DNA of 64,000 nucleotides from Alphaproteobacteria bacterium (GCA_019245415.1 JAFARO010000017.1:186001-250000); one strand, 5' to 3'; numbered from the stretch's first letter, positions 9,136 through 17,436 are shown. Notes: generated from the letters alone by a model not told the origin. Numbers and translations are program-made.

Positions 9136-9552
9136 TCAGTCATCACGATAGACCTTCTCTCGTCGCTCGTGCCGCTCCTGCGCTTCCAGCGAGAGCGTGG
9201 CGATGGGGCGGGCGTCGAGGCGCTTGAGCGAAATCGGGTCGCCAGTTTCTTCGCAGAAGCCGTAGGTGCCGTCTTCCAGGCGGCGCAGGGCGGAATCGAT
9301 CTTGGCGATCAGCTTGCGCTGGCGGTCGCGGGTTCTGAGTTCGAGCTGGCGCTCGGCTTCGGTGGAGGCGCGGTCGGCGAGATCGGCGTGCGGCACCGTC
9401 TCGGCCTGGAGGTTCTGGATCGTCTCGCGGCTCTCGCGCAGAATCTCTTCCTTCCATGTGTTGAGCTTGCGGCGGAAGTATTCGCGCTGACGCTCGTTCA
9501 TAAAGGGCTCGGCTTCCGACGGCCTGTAGCTGGCCGGGAGGTGGATACCCAT
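9136..9552 (-). CDS. dksA: RNA polymerase-binding transcription factor DksA
   Basis: 138 residues: a long coiled coil (about 20-90) that enters the RNA polymerase secondary channel, then the globular C-terminal region. The zinc-finger region has only one cysteine (YGFCEETGDPISLKRL, then TLSLEAQERHERRE), so the four-Cys finger of E. coli DksA is not present; this is common in alphaproteobacterial DksA. The ATG at 9552 has AAGGAG just upstream and a good promoter at 9596-9624. DksA with ppGpp adjusts rRNA and stress transcription. Confidence 0.93.
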   Translation of the reverse strand: MGIHLPASYRPSEAEPFMNERQREYFRRKLNTWKEEILRESRETIQNLQAETVPHADLADRASTEAERQLELRTRDRQRKLIAKIDSALRRLEDGTYGFCEETGDPISLKRLDARPIATLSLEAQERHERREKVYRDD

Positions 9553-9595
9553 GCGCACTCCTTTGAACTGGGATGGCGACCTTCGACGGGCGGGG

Positions 9596-9624
9596 GTTAT
9601 AAGGGCCCCCCACCTCCGCTTCAA
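9596..9624 (-). promoter_or_regulatory. Sigma-70 type promoter for dksA
   Basis: On the minus strand, TTGAAG (9624-9619) and TATAAC (9601-9596) are separated by 17 bases, 44 bp upstream of the dksA start codon. The spacing is ideal and both hexamers are close to consensus. Confidence 0.55.
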
Positions 9625-9674
9625 CCGCCTTTTCGCGACAAGGCTAAGATGGAAAGTGGAACCCCGCCAATATC

Positions 9675-10337
9675 TTATGCCCGGACCGTCCCGCGACCCC
9701 AATCGACTAGGCCGGCGAGCAGCGCCAGCAAGGCATAGGCCATGAGCGCTGTCTTGGCCTCGTCGGCGGCGGAGGTGGGGGCAGGTCCGAACGCGGCATA
9801 GACCTCCACCGCCGCCATCGCCGCCACGAAGAGCCACAGCGCCAGATCCCCGAAGCGCCTGCGGGACGGAACCGCGCGGGCATAGACGACGGCGCCCCCC
9901 AGAAGGAACGCGAGCTCCAGCGGCAGGCTGATCCACAGCCAGCGCCACAGGCCGAAGCCCACCTTGTCCGCATCGCCGAACATCGGCAGGTCGGGGACAT
10001 GCACCAGAAGGTCGAGCAGCCAATGCGAAAAAACTGCGGCGGCGATAACGGCCAGGGCCGCAGCGCGCTTCTCCCGCACGAACGCCAGCGCCACCAGTCC
10101 GAACAGCAGCGAAAGCACCAGCGCGCCGATCAAGCCGTGGGTGTAGGGCATGTAATAGAGCTCGAGCGCGCTGCCCTGGGTGAAGCCCGGCACGATGCGC
10201 ACTTTTTCGACGCCCATCAGCACCAGCGCCGCCCAGCAGAAATCCAGCCACTGCACCGCCACGAACAGGATCCAGAGCGGAACTCGGGGTGCCGCGGGCT
10301 TGGCGGCGAAGGCGGGTCCGTAATGGCCGATGAACAT
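9675..10337 (-). CDS. Multi-pass membrane protein, hydrolase-like
   Basis: 220 residues with about five to six hydrophobic helices. It starts MFIGHYGPAF and has a conserved-looking SHWLLDLLVHVPDLP segment, which resembles inner-membrane proteins of the YdjM/metal-dependent-hydrolase kind where His and Asp residues sit in or near the membrane. The start at 10337 was chosen because the longer frame runs through the neighbouring DUF4260 gene. It follows that gene with a 10-bp gap, so the two probably form one transcription unit, divergent from the LysR gene. Function unknown. Confidence 0.6.
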   Translation of the reverse strand: MFIGHYGPAFAAKPAAPRVPLWILFVAVQWLDFCWAALVLMGVEKVRIVPGFTQGSALELYYMPYTHGLIGALVLSLLFGLVALAFVREKRAAALAVIAAAVFSHWLLDLLVHVPDLPMFGDADKVGFGLWRWLWISLPLELAFLLGGAVVYARAVPSRRRFGDLALWLFVAAMAAVEVYAAFGPAPTSAADEAKTALMAYALLALLAGLVDWGRGTVRA

Positions 10338-10347
10338 GGGAGACTCC

Positions 10348-10725
10348 CTAGCGCGGGCGGCTGAGATGGGTATCGCGAAAGCCCGTCGCGTGTTTGAGGC
10401 CGAACCCCAGCGCGCGGTCGAACCCGATATGTGCCAGCCAGATGAGGGCCAACCAAAGCGCCGGCTCCTGTGCCATGGCGACCGCCACCGCCGCCAGGAC
10501 GATCGGCAGCACTGTGCTGTGCGTCGCGTTGTAGCCCGCCGCGCCGATCCAAGGCCCGAAGACATAGAGCGCGATGGCGAGATCGGGCAGCAGGAAGAGT
10601 TCGAGGAAGAGAACCAGCGTGCCCTGCCGCATCGCATAGAGGGTGACCGCCGCTGCGAACAGGGCCAGGCCTTCCAGCCGCAACAGGCGGTTGACACCGC
10701 GTCCGGGATTGAGGGTGTGTTCCAT
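10348..10725 (-). CDS. DUF4260 small membrane protein
   Basis: 125 residues with four predicted helices. The pattern (MRQGTLVLFLELFLLPD, GYNATHS, WLAHIGFDRALGFGLKH) matches DUF4260, which are often encoded next to LysR regulators. Biochemical function is not known. The gene is divergent from the LysR gene, with only 70 bp between the two start codons, so the regulator very likely controls it. Confidence 0.75.
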   Translation of the reverse strand: MEHTLNPGRGVNRLLRLEGLALFAAAVTLYAMRQGTLVLFLELFLLPDLAIALYVFGPWIGAAGYNATHSTVLPIVLAAVAVAMAQEPALWLALIWLAHIGFDRALGFGLKHATGFRDTHLSRPR

Positions 10726-10750
10726 GCGCCGAAATTAGCGTTGATCCTGT

Positions 10751-10797
10751 CCAACGAAAATTGGCAAAAGATGTGGAGTCATTATACGTTTTCGTAT
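10751..10797. promoter_or_regulatory. Two inverted repeats in LysR/DUF4260 divergent gap
   Basis: CCAA-N6-TTGG occupies 10751-10764 and ATACG-N4-CGTAT occupies 10784-10797. The second overlaps the first two bases of the LysR start codon. Their place in a 70-bp divergent gap suggests operators for the LysR protein controlling itself and the membrane genes. Neither gives an exact T-N11-A LysR box. Confidence 0.45.
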
Positions 10798-11680
10798 GGA
10801 AAAGGACACCGACTGGGATCTCTACCGCTCGCTGCTCGGCGTCCTGAGAGAGGGAAGCCTGTCTGCGGCCGCGCGCGAACTGGGGCTCACCCAACCCACT
10901 CTCGGCCGTCATATCGATGAGCTGGAGCGCATGCTGGGGAGGCGGTTATTTACCCGCTCGCGCCACGGGCTCAGTCCGACGCGCGCGGCACTGGCGCTGC
11001 TTCCCCACGCCGAAGCGATGGAAGCCGCCTCGGCGGCGCTACGTCGCGCGGCCTCGGGCGAAGGCGAGGCGGGAACGGTGCGCATCACCGCGAGCTGCTT
11101 CATCGGCGGCCAGGTGCTGCCTGAAATCCTAAGCCGCTTTCACGAGCGCCATCCCGGAATCGTCGTCGAACTGGCATTGAGCGATCGCAACCAGGATCTC
11201 TCCCGCCGCGACGCCGACATCGCGGTGCGCATGATGCGGCCGCAACAGAAGGGCTTGATTGCAAAGAAGCTCGGCATCATTCGCATCGGGCTTTTCGCCC
11301 ATCGCCGCTATCTCGCGCGCCGCGGCGTGCCGCAGGCGGTGGAAGAGCTGCGCGCGCACGATGTTATCGGCTTCGACCGCGACACGGCCTCCCTCCGCTC
11401 CATGCGCGACGGCATCGCCATCGACCGCGAGAGCTTCGCCTTGCGCTGCGACGATGCCGCGGCACAGCTCAACGCCTTGCGTGCCGGTTTCGGCATCGGG
11501 GCCTGTCAGGCCGCCGTCGCAGCACGCGATCGCGAACTTGTCGCGGTGCTGCCGGACCTGATCTCCTTCCGGCTGGAGATGTGGCTGGCGATGCACGAGG
11601 ACATGCGTGCGAGCGTGCCGGTGCGTCCAGCCTTCGATTTCCTTGCCGCGGCGCTCAAGACCTACGCCGCCTCGGCCTGA
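10796..11680 (+). CDS. LysR-family transcriptional regulator
   Basis: 294 residues with an N-terminal winged helix-turn-helix (EGSLSAAARELGLTQPTLGRHI, about residues 19-40) and a periplasmic-binding-like effector domain (about 90-290). It is cytoplasmic. The effector is not predictable. Divergent arrangement with the DUF4260/membrane gene pair suggests that these are its targets. The ATG at 10796 has no strong ribosome binding site but fits the family start. Confidence 0.85.
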   Translation: MEKDTDWDLYRSLLGVLREGSLSAAARELGLTQPTLGRHIDELERMLGRRLFTRSRHGLSPTRAALALLPHAEAMEAASAALRRAASGEGEAGTVRITASCFIGGQVLPEILSRFHERHPGIVVELALSDRNQDLSRRDADIAVRMMRPQQKGLIAKKLGIIRIGLFAHRRYLARRGVPQAVEELRAHDVIGFDRDTASLRSMRDGIAIDRESFALRCDDAAAQLNALRAGFGIGACQAAVAARDRELVAVLPDLISFRLEMWLAMHEDMRASVPVRPAFDFLAAALKTYAASA

Positions 11681-11757
11681 GCGGGACTACAAAAACGCCG
11701 ACATCGCAAGATCGTGCCCGCGCCGAGAAGCGCTCCTCTCGGCCTGCCGAAGGGGGG

Positions 11758-11787
11758 TGGACAGAGGCCGCCCCGATAGCCTATATC
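11758..11787 (+). promoter_or_regulatory. Possible promoter of the left initiator tRNA gene
   Basis: TGGACA (11758-11763) and TATATC (11782-11787) with an 18-base spacer, about 39 bp before the tRNA. This upstream region is GC-rich like the chromosome, which suggests that it is the original tRNA promoter. Confidence 0.4.
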
Positions 11788-11825
11788 CGCCGCCCTCGTG
11801 CGGCCCCTGCGGTCGCCAGCACGGA

Positions 11826-11902
<77 letters not shown>

Positions 11903-11962
11903 AATCACCAATAAATTCAATAGCTAATTTTCAAATTGACCCCGATTTGTTCTCCTCATAGT

Positions 11963-12034
11963 CTAACACACAGCTAGCACAGACCCGTCAGCCTTTAGGC
12001 TTGGAAGCAGTTTTGTGTGTTAGGTGTGTGCTAG
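11963..12034. repeat. CTARCACA(CA) motif cluster at left end
   Basis: CTAACACACAG (11963-11973) and CTAGCACAG (11974-11982) occur in tandem on the plus strand, and the reverse complements of CTAACACACA (12014-12023) and CTAGCACACA (12025-12034) follow before the integrase start codon. The same motif recurs inside the right end at 45448-45470. This arrangement is typical of arm-type integrase or excisionase sites, and the inner pair could also let the integrase repress its own gene. Confidence 0.6.
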
Positions 12035-12048
12035 CGAGGGAGGGTCAT

Positions 12049-13422
12049 ATGCCTTCGCACGAAATTCTCGGCGGCAAAGTTCAAGTCTACAGGCGCAGCA
12101 ACAGCCCCTTCTGGCAGTGCTCGGCATCGATCAACGGCACGCAATACCGCGCGAGCACCAAGCGCGATTCCCTCGCGCAAGCGGAGGAAGCGGCAGAGGA
12201 CTGGTATCTCGAATTGCGCGGTAAGAGCCGCGCCGGTCTGCTCGAAGCCGCGCCGAAGAAGAAGGATGAAAAGAGCTTCGCCGAGGCGGCGGACCAGTTT
12301 CTCCTGGAATATGAGGTCATCACCGAGCATCAGCGCAGCCCGCTATGGGTGAAGGGACACAAGCTGAGGCTCGACCTGCATCTGCGGCCTTATTTCGGCG
12401 GCATGGGCCTGTCCGAAATCAACGCCGGCACGGTGCAGAAATATCGGCTGTGGCGTGTCGAGCAATCGAAGAAGCGCGCCGAGGCAGCGGCGCTACACGC
12501 CGCGCGCAAGAAAGCCCAGCTCCAAGCCGCAGGCAAGAAATATAAAGGTCGCGACCCCGAGGAGATCGGGAAGCCGAAGCCGCCGTCGCGCAGCACGTTG
12601 CACGACGAAGTCGTAACGCTGCGGCTCGTGCTCAAGACCGCCATTCGCCACAAATGGCTTGAGCATCTCCCCGACCTGTCGCCTCCCTATAAGACCCAAG
12701 GCAAAATTGTTCACCGTCCCTGGTTCACGCTCGAAGAATACAAAAAGCTCTACAAAACCTCCGGCGACTACGCCCGTAGTCCCGCGCAAGAGCAGATTCG
12801 TTGGGATGCGGAGCAGGTTCACGACTACATCTTGTTCCTCGGCAACACCGGCCTGCGCCCCGACGAGGCACTGAACCTGCAATTTCAAGACGTGAAAATG
12901 GTCAAGGACGAGGATAGCGGCCAGCTCATCCTCGAAATCGAGGTGCGCGGCAAGCGCGGCGTCGGTTTCTGCAAGAGCATGCCGGGCGCGGTGAAAGTAT
13001 TTCAACGCCTGCTCAATCGCCCGAAATGGGAGCCGCAGGGCCGTGCGCCGAGAACCAAGAAAGAGCGCGCCGCCGCTGCCGCACGTGAGCCGAACGCTCC
13101 GCAGCTTCCGCAGCCCTCTGACCTGCTGTTTCCCGGAGAGCACAAGAGGATGTTCAACCGCATCCTTGAACGCGCCGGTCTCAAATACGACCGAGACGGC
13201 AACCGTCGCACGGCCTACAGCCTGCGCCACACCTATATCTGCCTGCGCTTGATGGACGGTGCAGACATCTATCAGATTGCCAAGAACTGCCGCACCAGCG
13301 TCGAGATGATCCAAAAATTCTACGCCGCTCACCTCAAGAACACGCTCGACGCCTCCACCATCAACAAGCGCAAGCCGAGGAAGCGCAGCAGCAAGGACGT
13401 GGCCGCAGAGCGGCTCCAGTAG
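12049..13422 (+). CDS. Tyrosine-type site-specific integrase
   Basis: 457 residues. The N-terminal part is an arm-binding/core-binding region (PFWQCSASINGTQYRASTK and a helical segment), and the C-terminal catalytic domain carries NTGLRPDEALNL (first Arg), SLRHTYICLRL (His/Arg pair) and IQKFYAAHL with the nucleophilic Tyr. It should insert the element at the tRNA-fMet gene and help excise it. The ATG at 12049 is chosen because AGGGAGGG lies just before it; an upstream TTG at 12001 lies inside the motif cluster. It reads away from the left tRNA. Confidence 0.92.
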   Translation: MPSHEILGGKVQVYRRSNSPFWQCSASINGTQYRASTKRDSLAQAEEAAEDWYLELRGKSRAGLLEAAPKKKDEKSFAEAADQFLLEYEVITEHQRSPLWVKGHKLRLDLHLRPYFGGMGLSEINAGTVQKYRLWRVEQSKKRAEAAALHAARKKAQLQAAGKKYKGRDPEEIGKPKPPSRSTLHDEVVTLRLVLKTAIRHKWLEHLPDLSPPYKTQGKIVHRPWFTLEEYKKLYKTSGDYARSPAQEQIRWDAEQVHDYILFLGNTGLRPDEALNLQFQDVKMVKDEDSGQLILEIEVRGKRGVGFCKSMPGAVKVFQRLLNRPKWEPQGRAPRTKKERAAAAAREPNAPQLPQPSDLLFPGEHKRMFNRILERAGLKYDRDGNRRTAYSLRHTYICLRLMDGADIYQIAKNCRTSVEMIQKFYAAHLKNTLDASTINKRKPRKRSSKDVAAERLQ

Positions 13423-13851
13423 CGCGGTCGGGTTCGATTTTCCGCACCTTCCGGGAACCCTCGCGAGTTCCCCAACGACACGCCCGCCGGGGCGTAGCGT
13501 AAGCGCCGCTTGCCGCGCGCGTCGCCAGCAGCTTGCCTGCGACTTCTACTCGGAAAATCCCTGACCGCTCTCCCGCACTGGAGCGCATTCGATGCGCGAT
13601 GTACGTGACGATGCGTCTTAGCGCTTGGACCTTTTCCGCTGCCGCGCCGTTCATCGCAGCCTCTCTTATTGCCGCCTACCTGCCAAAGCGCGCGCCGCCG
13701 TCAAGGCCGCTCGCTTCCTTCGCTCCGCTGCGTGCAGCTCAAGCGCCTTCGGTGATTGCATCAGCCTGTGACGGCAGCGCTCCCTCGCTTCGGCGTGGAG
13801 CGGGCATCGAGGCCGCGATTGGCGCGGGCTCAGTGCCGAAAAGGACGCGCT
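13423..13851. other. 429 bp without a supported gene
   Basis: GC-rich DNA between the integrase and the DUF3768 gene. The open frames have no convincing start and encode Arg/Ala/Pro-rich shadow sequence. GC-rich runs that precede DUF3768 and DUF736 genes look alike, so this may be untranslated leader. No clear hairpin terminator was seen. Confidence 0.4.
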
Positions 13852-14184
13852 ATGAATACCGCCCGCACGAACAGAATCCGCGATCTCAACGATGCGTTCC
13901 GCAAGTCGCTGGCCGGAGGCCAGGGATTTTTCACCGACGAAGCCGCTGCGATGGGGCCGGAGTTCATGGCCGCAGCACTTTCAGCAGTGCGCAGCTTCAA
14001 TGCATTCACCATCGATAACGATCCATACGGCGAGCATGACTTTGGCTCCGTCACCGTGGGCGAGGAGAAGGCTTTCTGGAAAATCGACTATTACGACACG
14101 TCGCTCTGTTACGGCTCCAACGACCCCGCCGACCCTGCGCAGACTACGCGCGTCATCACCATCATGCTGGCGCATGAGTACTAG
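13852..14184 (+). CDS. DUF3768 protein
   Basis: 110 residues that match the DUF3768 pattern very well: MNTARTNRIRDLNDAFRKS at the start, then FTIDNDPYGEHDFGSV and KIDYYD, ending in ITIMLAHEY. The family is small, acidic and widespread on alphaproteobacterial plasmids and integrative elements; function is unknown. The ATG at 13852 fits the family start exactly. It is one of the accessory genes typical of this kind of element together with DUF736. Confidence 0.9.
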   Translation: MNTARTNRIRDLNDAFRKSLAGGQGFFTDEAAAMGPEFMAAALSAVRSFNAFTIDNDPYGEHDFGSVTVGEEKAFWKIDYYDTSLCYGSNDPADPAQTTRVITIMLAHEY

Positions 14185-14201
14185 GAGGAGTCGCGCGATG
14201 C

Positions 14202-14723
14202 CTAGGAGAGCAGCGCTTTCTTGTGCTCCTCCAGCCTCGTACGCAGTATGGAAATTGCTTCTTTGAGCGACGGAGCGGCAAGCAACCGTTCATGAAGGTC
14301 GCGCTTTGCCCCAGTGCTCTCCACGACCGCGATGCCCATTTGCTCATCATGCTGCCGACATCTGAGTAGTGCTGCAATATCATCGCCCGCGCAGTAGATA
14401 CTGTCCCACATGTAATTGAAGCTCTTCTGCATTTGCTTTAGCCGAAACGACTCCCACGGCTTCCAAGGGGGAGTCTCGGCGATGACGCGCGACAACGGCT
14501 TCTTGATGTCCACCTTGTCCGCCATCATGCGCTCGAACTGAATGAGCGCCAGGTCTGCCGCATCGATGCGCTCAAGCGCAGTCACCCTTGCCTGTTCTAT
14601 CAACAGCTCAAGGTCATAATCTTTCTTTTCCTTCTTGTTGCGCTTGATCGTCTCAACAATCGTATCCGTCAGGCTGATGCCAGCTGCCGCCACCATCAAC
14701 GCGTCGTCGATCCCGAATGCCAT
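14202..14723 (-). CDS. Hypothetical protein, helical
   Basis: 173 residues, no family recognised. The first 25 residues are moderately hydrophobic (MAFGIDDALMVAAAGISLTD) and the rest is helical and charged, with a long segment resembling a coiled coil near the C-terminus (RTRLEEHKKALLS). It is convergent with the DUF3768 gene. It lies on a stretch of lower GC than the neighbouring DUF3768 gene. Confidence 0.55.
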   Translation of the reverse strand: MAFGIDDALMVAAAGISLTDTIVETIKRNKKEKKDYDLELLIEQARVTALERIDAADLALIQFERMMADKVDIKKPLSRVIAETPPWKPWESFRLKQMQKSFNYMWDSIYCAGDDIAALLRCRQHDEQMGIAVVESTGAKRDLHERLLAAPSLKEAISILRTRLEEHKKALLS

Positions 14724-14809
14724 CGCTTGGCCCTAAGAAAGTCTCTCCTAAGTGTAGCATGACGCCTTTTCGCGTGACAGCAGTTGATGGACGCTAAGGA
14801 ATGACGCGC

Positions 14810-14905
14810 TCACGGCGGCCGCTTGAAGAGCCGCAGGAGTTTTGCGAGGGCCGCGAGCGCGGCAGACAGCGCGTAGAGTAGTGATGCGACATCGGAGGTG
14901 GTCAT
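14810..14905 (-). CDS. 31-residue amphipathic/membrane peptide
   Basis: A complete small gene: ATG at 14905, stop at 14810, preceded by TAGGAGG with ideal spacing. The product is MTTSDVASLLYALSAALAAL followed by AKLLRLFKRPP, a single hydrophobic helix with a basic tail. It lies 9 bp after the stop of another small membrane-protein gene that has an equally strong ribosome binding site, so the pair looks like a genuine two-peptide operon. Possible roles are membrane toxin, holin-like peptide or regulator; none is proven. Confidence 0.6.
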   Translation of the reverse strand: MTTSDVASLLYALSAALAALAKLLRLFKRPP

Positions 14906-14914
14906 AAGCGCCTC

Positions 14915-15097
14915 CTAACGCGACCGGCCACGCCGCGTGTTTGCATTGCCGCGCTGGGTTTCGCGTTTTGTGAATGACAGCCGATGTGCGTCGGTGTCAT
15001 CCGCCAGGGCGATGAGTTCACCAGCCACCGTGCAGGCGATGGCGAGAATGCCAAGCCATTTGCAACTGCCAAGTTCGATTGTCGTCAGTGGTTCCAT
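14915..15097 (-). CDS. 60-residue single-helix membrane protein
   Basis: The first 33 residues contain a hydrophobic helix (WLGILAIACTVAGELIALA) and the C-terminus is strongly basic (KRETQRGNANTRRGRSR). The ATG at 15097 is preceded by AAAGGAGGA, a near-perfect ribosome binding site. It forms an operon with the 31-residue peptide gene immediately downstream. No family recognised. Confidence 0.6.
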   Translation of the reverse strand: MEPLTTIELGSCKWLGILAIACTVAGELIALADDTDAHRLSFTKRETQRGNANTRRGRSR

Positions 15098-15446
15098 AAG
15101 TCCTCCTTTGTTTCGACCGCGACCATCGCGGCCATGCGCCGGAAGACCTGGGCCGAAGGAGGCGGCTGCATCGCTTGCGACCGCAACGTTAGAGGAGGAG
15201 TGCTTGCACTTGTCGCCTTAGCCGACGCTAGGCGCTCTACTCCAAGCCAGCGGCAGATGGCGGATGAAACATCTGGGACGCTGTGACCGCCTGACGGGAT
15301 TGCAGCTTGGCCTTGCTCGAAGGCGATTGCGTTTGAAATCGCCTATCGCGTGAAGCCGCTGGTGATTGTCTCGCCCCTTTGCGGTGACGCCGCCCTCAAT
15401 CGTCCTCGCTGGTATGCGCTGACCCAGAGCCTTGCGCGCCCGCTTC

Positions 15447-15505
15447 AACGGGAATTTTCCCCTACTGCGTATTCCTCGCGACCGCTTCGCTGCAAAATTC
15501 CCGTT
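15447..15505. repeat. 12-bp perfect inverted repeat upstream of DUF736 gene
   Basis: AACGGGAATTTT (15447-15458) and AAAATTCCCGTT (15494-15505) are perfect inverted repeats 35 bp apart. They lie about 90 bp upstream of the DUF736 start codon in an otherwise gene-free 500-bp stretch (15098-15596). It could be an RNA leader structure or a binding site. Confidence 0.55.
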
Positions 15506-15596
15506 CCCCTAACGGTGAACCGGCCGCTGGCCCAAGGCTCCTTCAATGGCGCATGCGAGGCCGCATGGGGCGGTCTCAGAACCCCAAGGAGACTTT

Positions 15597-15890
15597 ATGA
15601 CCACCATCGGCACTTTCACCCGCGACGGCGACGGTTTCGCCGGCACCATCGCCACTCTCGCCATCAAGGCCAGAGCCGCCATCAAGCCCGTGAGGAAGAC
15701 GGTCGAGAACGCGCCCGACTACCGCATCTATGCGTCCGGCGTGGAGATCGGCGCGGCCTGGGCCAAGACCAGCGAGGCGGACAAGCCCTACCTCTCGATC
15801 AAGCTCGACGATCCGAGCTTTCCCGAGGCGATCTACTGCCGCCTAATCGGCCGAGACAGCGGCGACCATGTCCTGGTCTGGAGCCGCTGA
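15597..15890 (+). CDS. DUF736 protein
   Basis: 97 residues, a textbook DUF736 protein: begins MTTIGTFTRDGDGFAGTI, has the NAPDYRIYASGVEIGAAW core, and ends HVLVWSR. The family is small and beta-rich and occurs almost only on alphaproteobacterial mobile elements. Function unknown. The ATG has AAGGAG 7 bp upstream. A hairpin terminator follows at 15898. Confidence 0.92.
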   Translation: MTTIGTFTRDGDGFAGTIATLAIKARAAIKPVRKTVENAPDYRIYASGVEIGAAWAKTSEADKPYLSIKLDDPSFPEAIYCRLIGRDSGDHVLVWSR

Positions 15891-15897
15891 AACGAAG

Positions 15898-15928
15898 GGG
15901 GCGGCTGAAACGCCGCCCCTCTTTTCTC
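15898..15928 (+). terminator. Intrinsic terminator after DUF736 gene
   Basis: Perfect 8-bp stem GGGGCGGC/GCCGCCCC (15898-15905 and 15912-15919) with the loop TGAAAC, followed by TCTTTTCTC. It begins 7 bp after the stop codon. Confidence 0.8.
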
Positions 15929-15943
15929 ACTAGCATTGACCTA

Positions 15944-16207
15944 TTAGTTGCGACGGTCTCTATCCGCTGCAAACAATGCGCCGATCAATGCGCCCACAAA
16001 ACCAAAACTCATTATCAGGCCGATAAGATCGTGCGCAACGATAGCGGAGAAGCCTGTAATGACCGAGGAAGCAACCAGTGCAGCTTCATCCGCATTCAAC
16101 GTCGCGTCAGAAACTGACGCCCCGGCGCAGCGATAAAGCGCAAACACCGCATTTTTTGAAATCGCAAACGCTCCAGCCGTAGCTATGAAAGAAGCACCCA
16201 TTATCAT
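15944..16207 (-). CDS. Small hydrophobic membrane protein
   Basis: 87 residues, mostly hydrophobic, with two or three predicted membrane helices (FIATAGAFAISKNAVFALY, then IVAHDLIGLIMSFGFVGALIGALF). No family recognised. Initiation at ATG 16207 or at the next-but-one codon (16201) is possible; GGGAG is a little upstream. It is convergent with the DUF736 gene and lies at the border of the AT-rich stretch. Confidence 0.55.
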   Translation of the reverse strand: MIMGASFIATAGAFAISKNAVFALYRCAGASVSDATLNADEAALVASSVITGFSAIVAHDLIGLIMSFGFVGALIGALFAADRDRRN

Positions 16208-16270
16208 GCGCGCATCTCCCTACTGAACTTGCAAACGTTCCTTACCTTAGGTTCTTAGTCCTTGTACGGA

Positions 16271-16405
16271 TCAAATATGTCCAAGCATGATCAAGCCCAG
16301 AGCCACGCCCAGACACAATCCGACCGTCACCGTAATCAACCGGTTCTTTGTCATTGCCGACTCGCTCATTAATGCACAAGCCAACCCAAGTAAGGCACCC
16401 ACCAT
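16271..16405 (-). CDS. Possible 44-residue two-helix membrane peptide
   Basis: Open frame from ATG 16405 to TGA 16271 encoding MVGALLGLACALMSES, a short basic turn (MTKNRL) and a second hydrophobic helix ending LGLIMLGHI: a helical hairpin. There is no clear ribosome binding site and a later ATG (16354) could also be used. It resembles the hydrophobic style of the gene just before it. Confidence 0.3.
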   Translation of the reverse strand: MVGALLGLACALMSESAMTKNRLITVTVGLCLGVALGLIMLGHI

Positions 16406-16770
16406 AACCAATACGTCAACGCTAGTTTGTCATTAGAGTTGCCCGTCGATCATATGCGCAAGAAGAGCAAAGCCAATCCAACACAGATATTAGTCAGTAA
16501 AACAAACCACTAGAACGCAATACGCCACCCCCGCCTTATGACAAGGCGGACAATTCCTTCCCCACAATATCTAAAATCCCGCAGAAACTCCGACAATCAG
16601 CCCAAAAATCAACGGCCCTTCCGTGGCGCAGGGCGATTCATCGCGTCACCGTCCGCCCAAAATAATAATTTGGACCTGACAAAATTCAACCCCCACCTCT
16701 ATTTTGTTCTAACCAGCCATGATTGTTTGTTGTAATAATATACGCCGAAGTAGAGCAGCAATCAGCGTAA
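16406..16770. other. AT-rich gap without a supported gene
   Basis: About 365 bp, visibly AT-rich compared with the chromosome. The only open frame of note (16538-16735) has no ribosome binding site and no recognisable protein pattern. It precedes the decayed gene array and may hold remnants of earlier insertions. Confidence 0.4.
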
Positions 16771-17295
16771 CAGCGGCATATCCGACCTAACTCCACAGTC
16801 CTGTCCGACGATCAAATTGCCCAGGTTCTTGCTGAACTTGACGAATTTGCGCAGAAAAACCCGGGGCAACCGGTCTCGGGGTATTTGTTAGAGATACTCC
16901 CAAAATTGAACCAGCTGGGTGCGTCCCATAACGCGCAGAACTTCAAGCCGAGAACCTTACCGACAAAAGCTCCTGCTCTTTGGAAAAACGACAAGGAAAA
17001 AGGAGACACACCGCCTAATTTCATTCGTCGGCATTATTCCCCCTGGATTCCCGGTCTTTCCCGAGGCGAATTAAGAAAGCTGGACCCAGACCTGTACCAA
17101 GCGCTCTATAACTGGCTTAAACGAAACGAAATGCCGGATGACCTCGATCTACCAACCAGAGCACAAGTAACGACCAACTGGATCGAACGCGTAGAAGGAT
17201 CTGAGAGTCCCATTCTAATCGCCACCTCGCCCCTTGAATTAAGGCGCTTTGCAGATGCAGTAGCGCGACGTTCCAAAAAAGCCCCTCAAAAGTAG
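16771..17295 (+). pseudogene. Array copy 1 of unknown family, no start codon
   Basis: The open frame runs from just after TAA at 16768-16770 to TAG at 17293-17295. It encodes QIAQVLAELDEFAQKNPGQP, then APALWKNDKEKGDTPPNFIRR, WIPG, LDPDLYQALYNWL, LDLPTRAQVT and WIERVEGSESP. No ATG, GTG or TTG lies before the conserved N-terminal part; the first TTG (16885) is inside the homologous region. It is homologous along its whole length to copies 2 and 3 downstream and to the gene at 23630-24403. Either it is 5'-truncated or it uses an unusual start. Confidence 0.6.
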
Positions 17296-17436
17296 GCTTG
17301 CACCCCCAAGAATTGATGACTGTGGCAATTATGGTTGTCGCGGATGACGAATCGACCCGCTTCAATGGTCTCAACTTGCACTTCCGCACATATTCCATGA
17401 AAATCGTAAGTTGATTTGCACTAGCCTTCAGATTAA

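Noticed and set aside
17316-17414. 32-codon frame between array copies 1 and 2
   Set aside because: No ribosome binding site and no repeat in the other copies; could be a remnant but cannot be supported.
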